From contig JAEOAD010002232.1 in NCBI GenBank assembly GCA_036365145.1, positions 3,293,001-3,357,000 of the forward strand: a DNA stretch of 64,000 nucleotides, read 5' to 3'. The stretch comes from Orientallactaga sibirica (taxonomy: Eukaryota > Chordata > Mammalia > Rodentia > Dipodidae). A program made the translations under genes and the position numbers. How positions within the stretch are numbered: the stretch's first letter is position 1; each line of letters starts with the position of its first letter. The notes beneath the pieces were generated by a model. It was not told the origin of the DNA and did no database searches. It was given only the letters and a program-made list of their open reading frames with translations. This document shows, one piece after another, positions 33,985-44,240 of the stretch.

Positions 33985-34328
33985 GACTTTTTACTTTATT
34001 TTTTGTATGCACGTATGTAGATGTGGTGTGCATAGATTGTTCATATGTATGTGTATGTCTTGTGGAGGTTGACACTGGGTATCTTACTTGATCACTGTAC
34101 ACCTTACTTTTTGAGATAGAATCTCTCACAGAACCTGGACTTCACCAGCTGGGCTGGACAAGCTAGCCAGCAAAACCCGGGGATGTTCTTGTCTCTGCCA
34201 CTCTGGTCCTGGGGTTAACAGTCATGCACCACCATGCCTGCCACTTGACATGCATGCTGGCCATCTGGACTCAGGTCCCCATGCTCACCAAACAAGCATT
34301 TTCCTTATGGAACCATTTCCCCTGCCCA
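33985..34328 (-). mobile_element. B4 (ID-B1 composite) SINE
   Basis: Antisense B4: gtatgtgtatgtcttgtggaggttgac, tttttgagatagaatctctcacagaacc, caccaccatgcctgcc, and the reversed ID-like head accatttcccctgccc. Confidence 0.75.
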
Positions 34329-34413
34329 GTGTGTGTGACTTTCTGCAAAGATGGTTTCTGTCTTTTCTTTCAGTAAGAAGTACAAAATATAAGTCCCTAA
34401 CAATGTTAAACTG

Positions 34414-34550
34414 AACCAGGTGTGGTGGCACATGTCTTTAACCCCAGCATTTAGAAGGCTGAGGTAGGAGAATGGCTCTGAATTCAAGGCCAGCCTGGAG
34501 CTAGAAAGTGAATTCCAGGTCAGCCAGGGCTATAGTGAGACCCTGTCTTG

Positions 34551-34581
<31 letters not shown>

Positions 34582-34590
34582 ACAACCCCC
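34414..34590 (+). mobile_element. B1 SINE
   Basis: Sense B1 (accaggtgtggtggcacatg) with an (AAAAC)n tail at 34553-34590. Confidence 0.95.
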
Positions 34591-35493
34591 AAAATGGTAC
34601 CTTGGGACAACTTCTAAATAATTTTATCTGGCCAGTCACAAGATCTTATCTTGCAGAAGGAAACAGGCCCAGTGGGCCACGTTCCATCCTTGTCCTTGCC
34701 ATTAGACAGGGCAAAGTGTCCCGTTGGGCATGGTGACAGGGAGCACTGGCTGGATGTGTTCCAGGTTCTTCTCCTGTTGTTTCCTGCATGTCACTCACAG
34801 GCGCCCACATGCCCTGGAGATTCCCTGTTGCCAAACGTTGTGATTTTAATCCTGGCTGTTTTTCCTTCCTGGAGACCAGGACCTTCCTGAAGCTCATCCA
34901 TACAAAGCTCCCCTAGTGCACTTGCTGGAGGGCCATTTCCTTCAAAGGCAGCTCCCTGGGGAGCAGCGAGTCAGCTGGACTGGTCACTGTCCCTCTGCTG
35001 CAGCCTGCTGGTGCTTGGGTGTGGGGGTCCCGCTATTGTTTTCTTTGGCTCCCCTCTGCAAAGCCAAGTTGTGTTCTGGCCTGGAGCACATCTAAGCACC
35101 GGACCCGCCTTGGCAGGCTTGGTGCGCTCTGACAGATGCGGTGTTTTCCCAGCTTTCTGCCTGAGAGAGGCCGCTGTCCTTGAAGGAGAAAGAGGCTTTC
35201 TGTCTCTTCCCTGATGTCCCCACCAACAATGCCCTATGCCAGGAGAGGGTAAAAAAGGAATTGTGTGTCCCAGAGCAAGCTGACATCCTGGGGTTCTACA
35301 TGTCACTGCCTGAGCCACCCCACCACTTCCACCCAGCTCCTAGATGTGGCCTCCTGAAGTTCTGATCTGGGGATCCACACAGGAGGATTCAGCTGAAACT
35401 CTGCCTTCTACAAGCTCTGTAGTCTTTGGGAGCTACATCCCACTGGCTGCTTACTGCTGCATTTATTAATTGGGGATTAAAAATAAAACATTT
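34591..35493. other. Unique GC-rich sequence, no gene seen
   Basis: Several overlapping frames of 60-115 codons on both strands, without recognised domains. Frame overlap on all strands reflects GC content rather than coding. Confidence 0.45.
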
Positions 35494-35842
35494 GGGGTTG
35501 GAGAGATAGTTCAGCACTTAAGTGCACTTCCTGCACAAGCATAAGAGACAGAGTTCAAAACTCCAGATCTCATGTCAACAGCTGGGCATGGCTATGTGTG
35601 TCTGTAACCCCAGTCCGGCAGGAGAGCAGAGACCTGAGACTCATCAGAGCCCCACACAAGCTCTGGAATCAATAAAGAGACTCTGGCTCAGAACACCACT
35701 AGAAGGAGGAGTGTTCGAACAGAACACACCATGTTCTACTCTGGCTACTATAGGTGAGTGCACCCTCCATATGGGGAGGGAGGGGCATGTGGGTTGCCAC
35801 ACCCCCTACACACACAAGCAAAAAGAAAAAGAAAAATTATTT
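35494..35842 (+). mobile_element. B4 (ID-B1 composite) SINE
   Basis: Sense: head ggggttggagagatagttcagc, B1-like ctgggcatggctatgtgtgtctgtaaccccag, then the 3' part with tgccacaccccctacacacac and an A-rich tail. The 121-codon frame over it is repeat-derived. Confidence 0.8.
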
Positions 35843-36064
35843 GAAAACCAGCACTCGGCAAGTCTCAGGGAAAGGAGCCTGGTGTGAGATGTGGGTTCAG
35901 GAGCACGGACACTGTGCAGATTCAAGGTTGTGGCTATTTTTATATTTCACACAGTGTGACCCTGTCATTCTGTAGGCAAAGCCAGCCTGGGAAGTGACAG
36001 CCATTCAGGGGCTATGTCAGCCTTTAAAGCGGGGGCGGGTCAGGAGAAATCTTGAAGCCAAGAT

Positions 36065-36200
36065 TCATTATCTCTCTCTTTGCCTCCTCTGCCTCTCCAG
36101 GGTTTCCCCACATAGCCCTGGTTGGCCTTGAACTCTCAATCCTCCTACCCCAGCCTCTCAACTTACTGGAATTACAAGTGTGTGCCACTAGGTCTGGCTA
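36065..36200 (-). mobile_element. Old B1-like SINE
   Basis: Antisense, diverged: cagggtttccccacatagccctggttggcc, ctggaattacaagtgtgtgcc. Confidence 0.7.
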
Positions 36201-37382
36201 AGATTAATTTTTTAAGCCATCTAGGAAAAGCAAGAGGTAGGTACTAATAGGTAACAAAGATGTCACCTGCCTTTCCCCTTGCGGCTGTATTATATAAACA
36301 CGCGGGAGTGTGGTAAAATGTCTATGTGGAAACTCAGAAGAACAGCAAGCCTATCCCCACTGGCTGATTTATCTGGTTTCTTCACTATGGAACTATGGTG
36401 ACTGTCTTTCCTGCGCTCAGGGACAGTCCTCACTCCCTGGGCATTGCCCTGAGTGCTGCTGATTATGGTCAGAGGTGACCCCTGGCTCTGAGGGGAGATG
36501 AGTCCTCTCTCTTCCTTTGGGACTTCCAGCTTGATTTCAAAGATTCTTTACTACACAGTGTCCTCATTCGGCCCTTCCTGTGACACCAACGAACAGTCAT
36601 GACTTTAGAGTTTGGAAGCAGGAACCAAATGCGCATTCAAACTGGTGGCTGGCTGGGAGCCTGACACATTCATTGTTTTTTTTTTTTTTTTTTTTTTTAA
36701 CAAATGCACTCATTCTCCGTGACCATTTCAAGCTTTGTTCCTTACTTTCCTATATACCCTACTTTGGTAAGCATCTGATAACCATGTGTCACACTCCAAG
36801 TAGGGAGAAGAGCCATCAGATGGGCACATGGCCAGGTCTTCCAGCCATCCTCACTCACTGCCTCTCCTTCCCTTGCCCAATCTTGTCTGCCCACCTCTCT
36901 TGCTTGACTGCTGCCTCTCCTCTGGTGAAAATGCTTTCTGTCCCATTATGAGCAGTGTGCCTTCTAATCCTTATTCTCCTACTTTACACGCCCAGTCAGG
37001 CTTGTCAGAAGTGTCCACACGGACCTTCTGCCCTGCCTCACCTCCATGTCTCCATATGTCTCCCTTGGTCTTGGGGTGGATGTCTGACATTGTATCAACC
37101 TCCTTGGGGCTGTGTGTTGCTAAATCCACCAGGCAGGCACAATGAATTGCCTATTTTACCTGGCCGCTGACTCCCTCCCAGTCAGCTGTCCTCCTGTCTC
37201 TCCTCCAAGCCTTTACTGCTGTTAGCTGAGGGTTACTGCTTCTGGCCATCCTCCTGCCCAGCCCCTGTGGCCATGTCTCCGTTTTTCTTTGTCAGTTTTC
37301 CCATCTCTTCCAATTGGCCACTAGACACGGAGGTCTTCAGGTACCATGTAGAGGCTTTTGGTTCCTTTAAGTCATTTTAGCA
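36201..37382. other. Unique sequence, no gene seen
   Basis: Contains one isolated oligo(T) run and plus-strand frames of 71-123 codons with no recognised domain. A TATA-like tattatataaacacgcggg phrase at about 36289 has no supporting exon. Confidence 0.45.
36677..36698. repeat. Oligo(T) run
   Basis: About 22 T without adjacent B1 or DIP-type sequence; it may be the tail of an unrecognised antisense retroinsertion. Confidence 0.9.
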
Positions 37383-37505
37383 TGGAAACTTTTAAACACA
37401 TATAAAAATAGAAAGCGCAGTACACTGAATTCTTATGTGCTCATTATCATCGTCAATGATTTCAAACATATGGCCTAAATATTCATAATTTTTATGTCTT
37501 GGCAA
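37383..37505 (-). mobile_element. L1M-type LINE fragment, part 1
   Basis: Antisense L1M-like text: acttttaaacacatataaaaatag, attcttatgtgctcattatc, tcaaacatatggcc. It appears to resume near 38775. Confidence 0.45.
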
Positions 37506-37511
37506 ACTCTG

Positions 37512-37618
37512 TACTGATTTTTTTTTTGGTTTGTTTTATTTGAGAGAGTCTTATTATATTACCCAGGTTGGCCCTGAACTTGGATCTGGGATTTTAGCAT
37601 GTGTCATCATACCAACCC
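37512..37618 (-). mobile_element. Old B1-like SINE
   Basis: Antisense and short: gagagagtcttattatattacccaggttggccctgaac, then gatttt..gcatgtgtcatc. Confidence 0.55.
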
Positions 37619-37629
37619 CTTCCTCATGG

Positions 37630-37906
37630 CTTTTATTTATTTTTGCATGTGTATTTATGCCTGTTCGGATGTGTGCGGGGTCACGTGTGTGTGGTACTGT
37701 GTGAACATGCTTGCACAAGTAGAGGCAGAGGTTGGCATCAGGCTCTTTCTCATTCTCCACTTTATTTGTTTGGGAAAGGGTCCCTCACAGAACCTAGAGC
37801 TCAACCATGCTGCTAGTCAGGTTAGCCAGCCAGTCTTGGGGGTCCACCTGTTTCTACCTCCCCAGTTCTAGGGTTATAGGAGCATAACACCATGCCTGAT
37901 TTTTTT
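37630..37906 (-). mobile_element. B4 SINE, part 1
   Basis: Antisense: tgcacaagtagaggcagaggttgg, gaaagggtccctcacagaacc, gcataacaccatgcctg. Cut by an L1 3' end and continued at 38668. Confidence 0.8.
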
Positions 37907-38062
37907 CAGTTTTGTTTTCTTCTTTTTTTAACTTTGAACTGACAACGTCCATAAATATAGACAAAATATCATGATCATAATCACTCCCACCACCCTTTCC
38001 CCTCTCCCAAGTCCTCTCTTCATTGAATCCCTTCTTCTTTCCAACTAGTCTCCCGTCTATTA
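37907..38062 (-). mobile_element. Rodent L1 3' UTR, part 1
   Basis: Antisense L1 3' UTR: ttaactttgaactgacaacg, atcatgatcataatcactccc, reversed counterpart of the copies at 43.2 and 48.4 kb. The T run at about 37925 is the reversed poly(A). Confidence 0.75.
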
Positions 38063-38273
38063 TTTTTTATATTTTTCTTTATTTACTTGCAAACAGAGAA
38101 AGAGAAAGAGAGTGAGAGAGAGAATGGGTGTGCCAGGGCCTCTAGCAGCTGCAAATGAACTCCAGATGTGTGTGCCACTTTGTGCATCTGGCTTTACATG
38201 GGTTCTGGGGATCGAATGGGGTTGTTACGCTTTGCTGGCAAACATCCAGCATCTAAGCCATCTCTCCATCCCC
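38063..38273 (-). mobile_element. DIP-type SINE in L1
   Basis: Antisense full-length copy inside the L1 3' UTR, ending taagccatctctccatcccc. Confidence 0.95.
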
Positions 38274-38667
38274 CTCTCTTCATCATTTTTTCCTCCTATT
38301 ATGTAGGCCTTGGGTAGGTAGCATTAGCCACTGTGAGGTCATGAGTATCAAGGCCACTTTCTGTTGAAAACAGCATTGTTAGCACTCCTCCCCTTCCTTT
38401 TGACTCTTACGTTCTTTCTGCCACCTCTTCTGCAATGGTCTCTGAACCCCGGAGGGTGTGATAGAGATGTCTTACTTAGTGCTGAACACTCCACTGTCAC
38501 TTCTCAGCACTATATTGCCTTTGGGGTTATCCCAGTGGTCACCGCCATCTGAAAAGAGAAGCTTCTCTAACCAAAAGTGAGAGTGGCATTAAGTAAAGGG
38601 CCCAAACATAAGTGTTTGGTAGGCATAATATATGCATTTAGCCAGACAACAGTAGTAGTCTCCCCCT
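38274..38667 (-). mobile_element. Rodent L1 3' UTR, part 2
   Basis: Antisense; its reverse complement matches 48430-48830 in order, including the stretch around gagaagcttctctaaccaaaagtgagagt and ctgcaatggtctctgaaccc. Confidence 0.85.
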
Positions 38668-38765
38668 AGGCATGCCACATTTTTATGTGGGTGTTGGGGA
38701 TCCAAACTCAACTCTTCATGTTTGCACAGCCAACACTTAACCCATTGAGTCATCTCCCCAGTCTC
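38668..38765 (-). mobile_element. B4 SINE, part 2
   Basis: Remaining half of the B4 begun at 37630: tttttatgtgggtgttggggatcc, ctcatgtttgcacagcc-like text and reversed head gagtcatctccccagtc. Confidence 0.8.
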
Positions 38766-38771
38766 CCTCCC

Positions 38772-38816
38772 ACTGATTTTTAAACAAACCCCAGACTTAA
38801 CATTATATAGCCAGTT
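38772..38816 (-). mobile_element. L1M-type LINE fragment, part 2
   Basis: ttaaacaaaccccagacttaacattatat fits the L1M segment expected after part 1 at 37383-37505. Short, so tentative. Confidence 0.35.
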
Positions 38817-38952
38817 GGAGGACAATCTGGTCCACATGAGACCCTTTCAATAAAACAAACAAAAATAGAGCTAAGTGACTTGAATAGTCACAAATGTGTT
38901 CATTTTGTGAAAATACATTGAGCTGAGTACCTTAACAATTTATGCATTTTCT

Positions 38953-39103
38953 TTCTTTCTTTTTCTTTGAGGTAGGGTCTCACTCTAGCCCAAGCTGACC
39001 TGGAACTCACTCTGTTGTCACAGACTGACCTTGAACTCACAGCAATCATCCTACCTCTGCTTACCTAAGCACTAGGATTAAAGGCATGTGCCACCATGCT
39101 CAG
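38953..39103 (-). mobile_element. B1 SINE with perfect TSD
   Basis: Antisense B1 with a (CTTT)-rich reversed tail. The 17-base duplication caatttatgcattttct lies at 38936-38952 and 39104-39120. Confidence 0.95.
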
Positions 39104-39120
39104 CAATTTATGCATTTTCT

Positions 39121-39515
39121 ATCTGTTCCATGGTAATGGAGGTTACTTAAAACATGGTGTGCAGAATTTCCTGTGGCTTCTACTCAAGAGGGCAGCAGTC
39201 ACGTGTGATCCTACCATTTCCTGGACTCATTGTGTCCAGAAGGATCTTTCATGGTACAGTGTTCCTATATCTGTAGAGCTGTCTAACTCCACCATTCAAG
39301 GGGTGGCCACTTCCCCCTTGTCACCCTCTCCCTTCAGCCTCTACAAGGTCAACTGGCCCACATTATTCAAGTAACTGTACAATTTCTTTCCCATGGATCA
39401 GGAGCTACTGAGAGCCAGAAGTCAACGTATGACTAGTCTGTCTGTCTCCTGAATCTAATCTCACCAAGGGAGCTATCTAATGAGTAGACTGTTTAAATAA
39501 AGGCTTGAAGGAATG
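39121..39515. other. Unique sequence, no gene seen
   Basis: A 92-codon plus-strand frame (39096-39374) has no recognised features; it starts in the B1 duplication. Confidence 0.4.
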
Positions 39516-40046
39516 CTTAGCTTCACTGCTGAAAAGGGAAAATGCCAATTAAAATCCCAACAACATACCATTTCATATCCATTTGCTTAGTCAGAAATGT
39601 TAAAAGGTCTGATAATACCAACTGTCATCAGGGAAGTGCTGAGGTCACAGTTATATAGGTGGGATATATATAAATCAGTCAAAACCACTTTTGAGTAAGA
39701 CTTGTCAACAGCCAGAATAGTTGAAGATGCTTCTCCCAGACTCCAGGCATCTCCCTCCTTGGTCTGTGTTGCAGAGAACAAGAAACTTGTCAGGACAAGA
39801 ATTTCTTGTAGGATAATCTATAGCAACAAGAAGCCAAAAGGGGGGAGGGGTGTGGGAGGAGAGGAATAAACCAAAAATAAATTTAAAACATGTAGTCCAT
39901 CCATCCAGCAGGTAATGTATGGTAATGTACTACAGCCATGTCTGTCACCATGGATACATCTCAAAGACATATTGTTGAGTAGGAAAAACAAGTTGTAAAA
40001 GAAATGTTCAGTAAAATGTCATCGGTATAGTTTAAAAACATAAATT
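39516..40046 (+). mobile_element. L1M-type LINE 3' end
   Basis: Sense L1M order: tgccaattaaaatcccaacaacataccatttcata, tatagcaacaagaagccaaaa, tggatacatctcaaagacatattgttgagtagg. Diverged. Confidence 0.7.
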
Positions 40047-40250
40047 GGGGCTGGAGAGATGGCTCAGCAGTTAAAGGCACTTGCTTGCAAAGCCTCATGG
40101 TCCAGGATTGATTCCCCAGGACCCATGTAAAGTCAGATGCACAAAGTGGTACATGTGTCTGGAGTTTGTTTGCAGTGTCAGGAGGCCCTGGTGTGCCCAT
40201 TCTCCCTCCATCTCTCTCCCCCCTCTCTCTGCTTGCACATAAATAAAAAG
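40047..40250 (+). mobile_element. DIP-type SINE
   Basis: Sense full-length copy, close to consensus (ggggctggagagatggctcagcagttaaaggc .. acataaataaaaag). Confidence 0.95.
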
Positions 40251-40297
40251 TAAGGCATGCCAGTTAATAGCATAAAATGTGTATGAATACTCTCAGT

Positions 40298-40473
40298 ATA
40301 TTTTTGCTGCTGTAACAGCATATCATACACTGGGACATTTAAAGGATCAGAATTTTATTTGGCTTGGGATTCTCGAATCTGCAAAGTCCAAGTAGAGGAG
40401 CTGCATCTAGAAAGGGCTTTCTTGCTTATGGGGCAAAATGGAAGGTGAGTTTTCACAAGATAGAGACAGATAG
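40298..40473 (-). mobile_element. MLT1/MST-type MaLR LTR, part 1
   Basis: Antisense of the MaLR LTR 3' end: ttgctgctgtaacagcatatcatacactggg, aggatcagaattttattt. Split by a SINE. Confidence 0.65.
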
Positions 40474-40482
40474 ACCAATTTA

Positions 40483-40591
40483 TACTTTTAAAAAATTTAT
40501 TTGAGACATATGTGAGTACTGGGGAATTGAATCCAAGTTATCAGGCATCGTAAGCAAGCACCTTTAACCACTGAGCTATCTCTCTAGCCCA
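40483..40591 (-). mobile_element. DIP-type SINE, internally deleted
   Basis: Antisense copy missing its middle (tatttgag joins acatatgtgagtactgggg). Flanked by the duplication accaattta at 40474-40482 and 40592-40600. Confidence 0.9.
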
Positions 40592-40690
40592 ACCAATTTA
40601 TTCTTGAATCAGGAGCCCACTCCCTGGATAACAAGCTCATTCTTATGGTAACTCACCTTTCAATACAATTTTCATGACAGTAAGTTTCTA
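40592..40690 (-). mobile_element. MaLR LTR, part 2
   Basis: Continuation of the LTR: aatcaggagcccactccctggataacaagctcattc and further eroded text. Confidence 0.5.
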
Positions 40691-40695
40691 AGTAT

Positions 40696-40927
40696 TTTAT
40701 GTATTATTTATTTTCAAGAAGAAGAAGAAGAGAGAAAGAGAGGACAGGAGGGAAGGAGGGAGAAAAGGAAGGAGAATGGGCACACCAGGGCCTCTAGACA
40801 TTGCAAACAAACTTTAGATGCATGTGCCACCTTGTGCATCTTGCTTTATGTTGGTATTAGGGAATTGAACCTGGGTCCTTAGGGTTAGTAGGCAAGCGCC
40901 TTAACTGCTGAGCCATCTCTCAAGTCC
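40696..40927 (-). mobile_element. DIP-type SINE
   Basis: Antisense full-length copy with a GAA/GA-rich block and reversed head gagccatctctcaagtcc. Confidence 0.9.
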
Positions 40928-41799
40928 AACATTTCTTTTCCAACTTGTTTTTTCTACACTACAAGGGGGAGGACAGGAAGGATTCGTCCCATTCCCAATA
41001 GCTCCCTTGTCTCAGGGCCCTGTCTTCACTTCCAGTGCTGATGCCCCTTCATCCTGGCACGCAGTTGGAAATTTCCACCCTTCTCCAGGCCAAGCTGCTC
41101 TCCCAAGTCCTTTCTTCAACCTTGCATCATATACCCGAGCCTCTGGTCTGGGTCAGCCTGACCAGGCTGGCCAGGTCCAAGTGTAGGCATGGCAACCTGA
41201 CTCCATGACCTTGGGCACATTCCTCCAGCTCTTTGTCACATGATAGAGGAACACAGGCAGGGAAGGGGGTGGCCTGTGAGTCCTGAAGGGTGAGCAGAGA
41301 CCACTCAAGGCCCTTGAAGTCCTCTTTCTACTCAGAGCCAGGCTACTTCCCAATGAGCAGGCCTTATTCTGACATGGAGGTGTGGAACGAAACTCTTTGT
41401 CCACTATCCCCTCATTCCACCTGGAGCAGGGATGGATATCGAAAGGACTGAGGACAAAGGTTACTCAGATGAAACCCCTTGCCCAGATCACCAAGTTTGC
41501 TGCAGACCTTTGGAAAGGGCAGGAAATTAACCAGAACCTTGTCTAGCTAGCTGTGGACCCATGAAGACCCTCCGATTAGCTACACCAGGGAAGAACTAAC
41601 CCACATGGGACCAAGATCTTCCAGGTGAACACATCCCCTTCCCACCTCATGCTTCTGCCTCTTGGAGATGTCTCAGCCACATCTGAATGGTCACCAGATC
41701 TTGACAAGATCACACACCCTCCTCACCCATCCTATCTGCTCCACTGTCTTTTAAGTGTATTCACCTGCATGGCTGCCTGTGGCCTACAGCCATGGTAGG
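40928..41799. other. Unique sequence, no gene seen
   Basis: About 870 bases without recognised repeat or exon. Confidence 0.45.
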
Positions 41800-41907
41800 G
41801 ATGAGGGCTATTATGGGCTTAATAGTGTCCTCCCCAAATTTATCCATCGAAATCCTTATCCCCAGTCCCTTAGAATGTGTGGTATTATTCAGAAATGGGA
41901 TCACTGG
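41800..41907 (+). mobile_element. MLT1-type MaLR LTR, part 1
   Basis: Sense start of an MLT1-like LTR: gtcctccccaaatttatccatcgaaatcc, cccagtcccttagaatgtg. Interrupted by a younger LTR and a B1. Confidence 0.65.
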
Positions 41908-42248
41908 TGTAGTAGACAGCCTCAGGTCACTGGAATGAACTTCCAAATCAGGCACAGTTATGGAGGAAGGGAATTTATTTGAAGCTTACAGATCCAGGGG
42001 AAAATCCATAATGGCAGAAGAAGCTGGCCTGCTTTCACAGGTCCAGGCAGAGAGAGAGAAAAGCCACCAACAGCACCATACACAAGCATACTCCAGGAAC
42101 CCCAGCAGCACTCAGGCACTTTGCATATCTTAGGTTGGAATTCTGGGTCCACCCCCAGTGACACCTCCTCCAGCCAGGTAGCTGGAAATCCAAGAAGCTT
42201 TAATAAAACCCTTGAATCTATTGGGGAACATCTATTCAAACTACCACA
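41908..42248 (-). mobile_element. Solo MaLR-like LTR, family A
   Basis: An approximately 340 bp unit running tgtagtag..actaccaca, with TG/CA-like ends. Its reverse complement matches the LTR at 54308-54658 over its whole length (aagcttacagatccagggg, cataatggcagaagaagctggcc, aatctattggggaacatc). Inserted in the MLT1 copy. Confidence 0.8.
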
Positions 42249-42319
42249 ACCAGAAATAGAATTAGTTAATGTGAGGTTGCTTTGATATGTTTCAGACCAA
42301 TGTGATCGGTATCTTTATT
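42249..42319 (+). mobile_element. MLT1-type MaLR LTR, part 2
   Basis: Continuation: agaaatagaattagttaatgtgagg, ccaatgtgatcggtatcttta. Confidence 0.6.
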
Positions 42320-42492
42320 TATTTATTATTTATTTATTTATTAGTTTGGTTTTTTTGAAGTAGGGTTTCACTCTAGCCCAGGCTGACCTGGAATTCACTA
42401 TGTAGTCCCAGGGTGACCTTGAACTCATGGCGATCCTCCCACCTCTACCTCCCAAGTGCTGGGATTGAAGGTGCGCACCACCACATCTGGCT
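42320..42492 (-). mobile_element. B1 SINE in MLT1
   Basis: Antisense full-length B1 with an ATTT-type tail. Flanks gatcggtatcttta (42304-42317) and gatctgtgtcttta (42493-42506) are its duplication, diverged at two sites. Confidence 0.95.
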
Positions 42493-42795
42493 GATCTGTG
42501 TCTTTATATAGAAGAGGAACTGGAATCTAGACAGATGCACAGGGGAAGGCAATGTGAAGATGGAGGCAGAGATCCATGATGCTTCTATCACCCAAGGATG
42601 CCAAAGTTCCCAAAAAATCTCCAGAAGCTGGGAGAGAGACGGGTTCTCCCTCATAGCCTCCAGAAGGACCCTCCCCTGCTGACTCCTTCACCTTGAACTT
42701 CCAGCCCCCAGAACTGTGAAATGATGCCTTTCTGCCCTCAAGCCTCCTAGCTGTGGGTACTTTGTTACAGTGGCTTTGGCAAGCCACTGTAGGGT
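42493..42795 (+). mobile_element. MLT1-type MaLR LTR, part 3
   Basis: 3' part: tctttatatagaagagg, atgtgaagatggaggcagag, ccagcccccagaactgtgaaatgatg, gtgggtactttgttacagtgg. Confidence 0.75.
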
Positions 42796-43009
42796 TTAAA
42801 CTAGCATTTCATGACTGAAGAGCCGAGGACTCAAGTCCCCGAGAGCTGTGGTGTGCTCAGGGACACAGCTGCAAAGAACATGGAGCTAACACCTGTCTTA
42901 TCTGTCCATGTCACAGGATGGCTGGGGTACTTTCTCCCAGGCAGTCTGCTTCATTATGGGCTGGGAATAAAACAAGTTGGAGTGGATTTTTCCATGAAGA
43001 GTGGCCTGA

Positions 43010-43219
43010 GGGGCTAGAGAGATAGCTCAGTGGTTATGATACTTTCTTGCAAAGCCTGACAACCCAGGTTTGATTCCCCAGTACCCATGTAAAGCCAGAT
43101 GCACAAAGTGGTACAAACATCTGGAGTTCAGTTGCAGTGGCTGGAGGCCCTGCCATGTCTATTCTCTCCCCTCCACCCCCCATTCTTCTCTGCTTGCAAA
43201 CAAAAAAAATTTTTTTTTT
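43010..43219 (+). mobile_element. DIP-type SINE
   Basis: Sense full-length copy (ggggctagagagatagctcagtgg) with A/T tail, abutting the next L1 3' end. Confidence 0.95.
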
Positions 43220-43221
43220 AA

Positions 43222-43580
43222 CAGGGGAGTGCTCGGCACTGAAACATCTCTATCATACCCTCTGAGGTTCAGGGTCCATTGTGGAAGAGATGGCAGAAAG
43301 ACTGTAAGAGCCAAAGGAAGGGTAGGACTGCTTAAAATGCAACTATCCAGACAGAAATTGGCCTCGATATCCATGACTTCACAATGCCTAGCAATACCTT
43401 CACAAGACCCTCATAGTAGGACGAAAAGATGATGACATCAAATTAAAAGAGACTCTAACAGAGAGAGGGAGGGGATACGATTGAGAGTGGAGTCGTGAAG
43501 GAGAAAGTGGGGGAAGGAAGGGAATTATCAGGGTTTATTATTTGTAAGTATGGAAGTTGTCAATTAAAAAAAAGAATTAT
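43222..43580 (+). mobile_element. Rodent L1 3' UTR copy
   Basis: Sense: gtgctcggcactgaaacatctc, gaagggtaggactgcttaaaatgcaac, gatgacatcaaattaaaagag, gggaggggatacgattgagag, ending caattaaaaaaaag. Aligns with the 48.6-48.96 kb copy. Confidence 0.85.
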
Positions 43581-44240
43581 AAAAACAAAGAATGAATAAC
43601 ACAAAGACTTTCTGGGTAGTCTGCTTTTGAACTTCATCTAGATGGTGTCTGTTGAAAGAAACACTTTGACTTATCACACGCTGGAGATCAGGTAATAAGC
43701 CAGACCCATGCAATGGCCCGCCATCAAGCCTGCAGCCATCAGACACTGTTGACTGCTGGTCAATTATAACAAGTCAAGTACCTTTGGCTGCTTAATTTAT
43801 GGCACCTATGGCATTTTGGCCATGGCCTTGGCCTTCTGATCCTGGAGTCCCTCATGTCTTACATCGCTGGGTGTGGATGATCCTAACCTCCTCTCTCTGG
43901 GAGCTATTTCTGGTGCCCATGCGGGGCTGTCACAGCTGTTTACTGGCATTTGGAAGCTGAGCGATGGAGAGTGTGTAGTTGTGGGAAGGACAGCAACCAG
44001 GCCCCAAGAGACCCACAACACTGTCCTGTGCCCCATCTCTCTCCATAGCTGTGTGTCCTTGGTCAAGCCACGTCCCCTACAATAAAGTGAGGAGGAGACT
44101 GAACGTGAGATGAGCTCTTTCTCAGCTGGAAGGAGACCAGCAGAGATGGCAAAAGATGCTGAGAGGGGTTTGCGTCACCCACTGCTTTCATTTCAAAACA
44201 AAACAAAACATGTAAGTAGAGTGTAGGGTTTTTTTTTTGT
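43581..44240. other. Unique sequence; possible MIR piece
   Basis: Mostly unrecognised. At about 44036-44100, tagctgtgtgtccttggtcaagccacg followed by a purine-rich text resembles a MIR core. No exon seen. Confidence 0.35.

Noticed and set aside
36285..36305. TATA-like tattatataaa before acacgcggg
   Set aside because: No exon, leader or conserved context follows, so a promoter cannot be supported.
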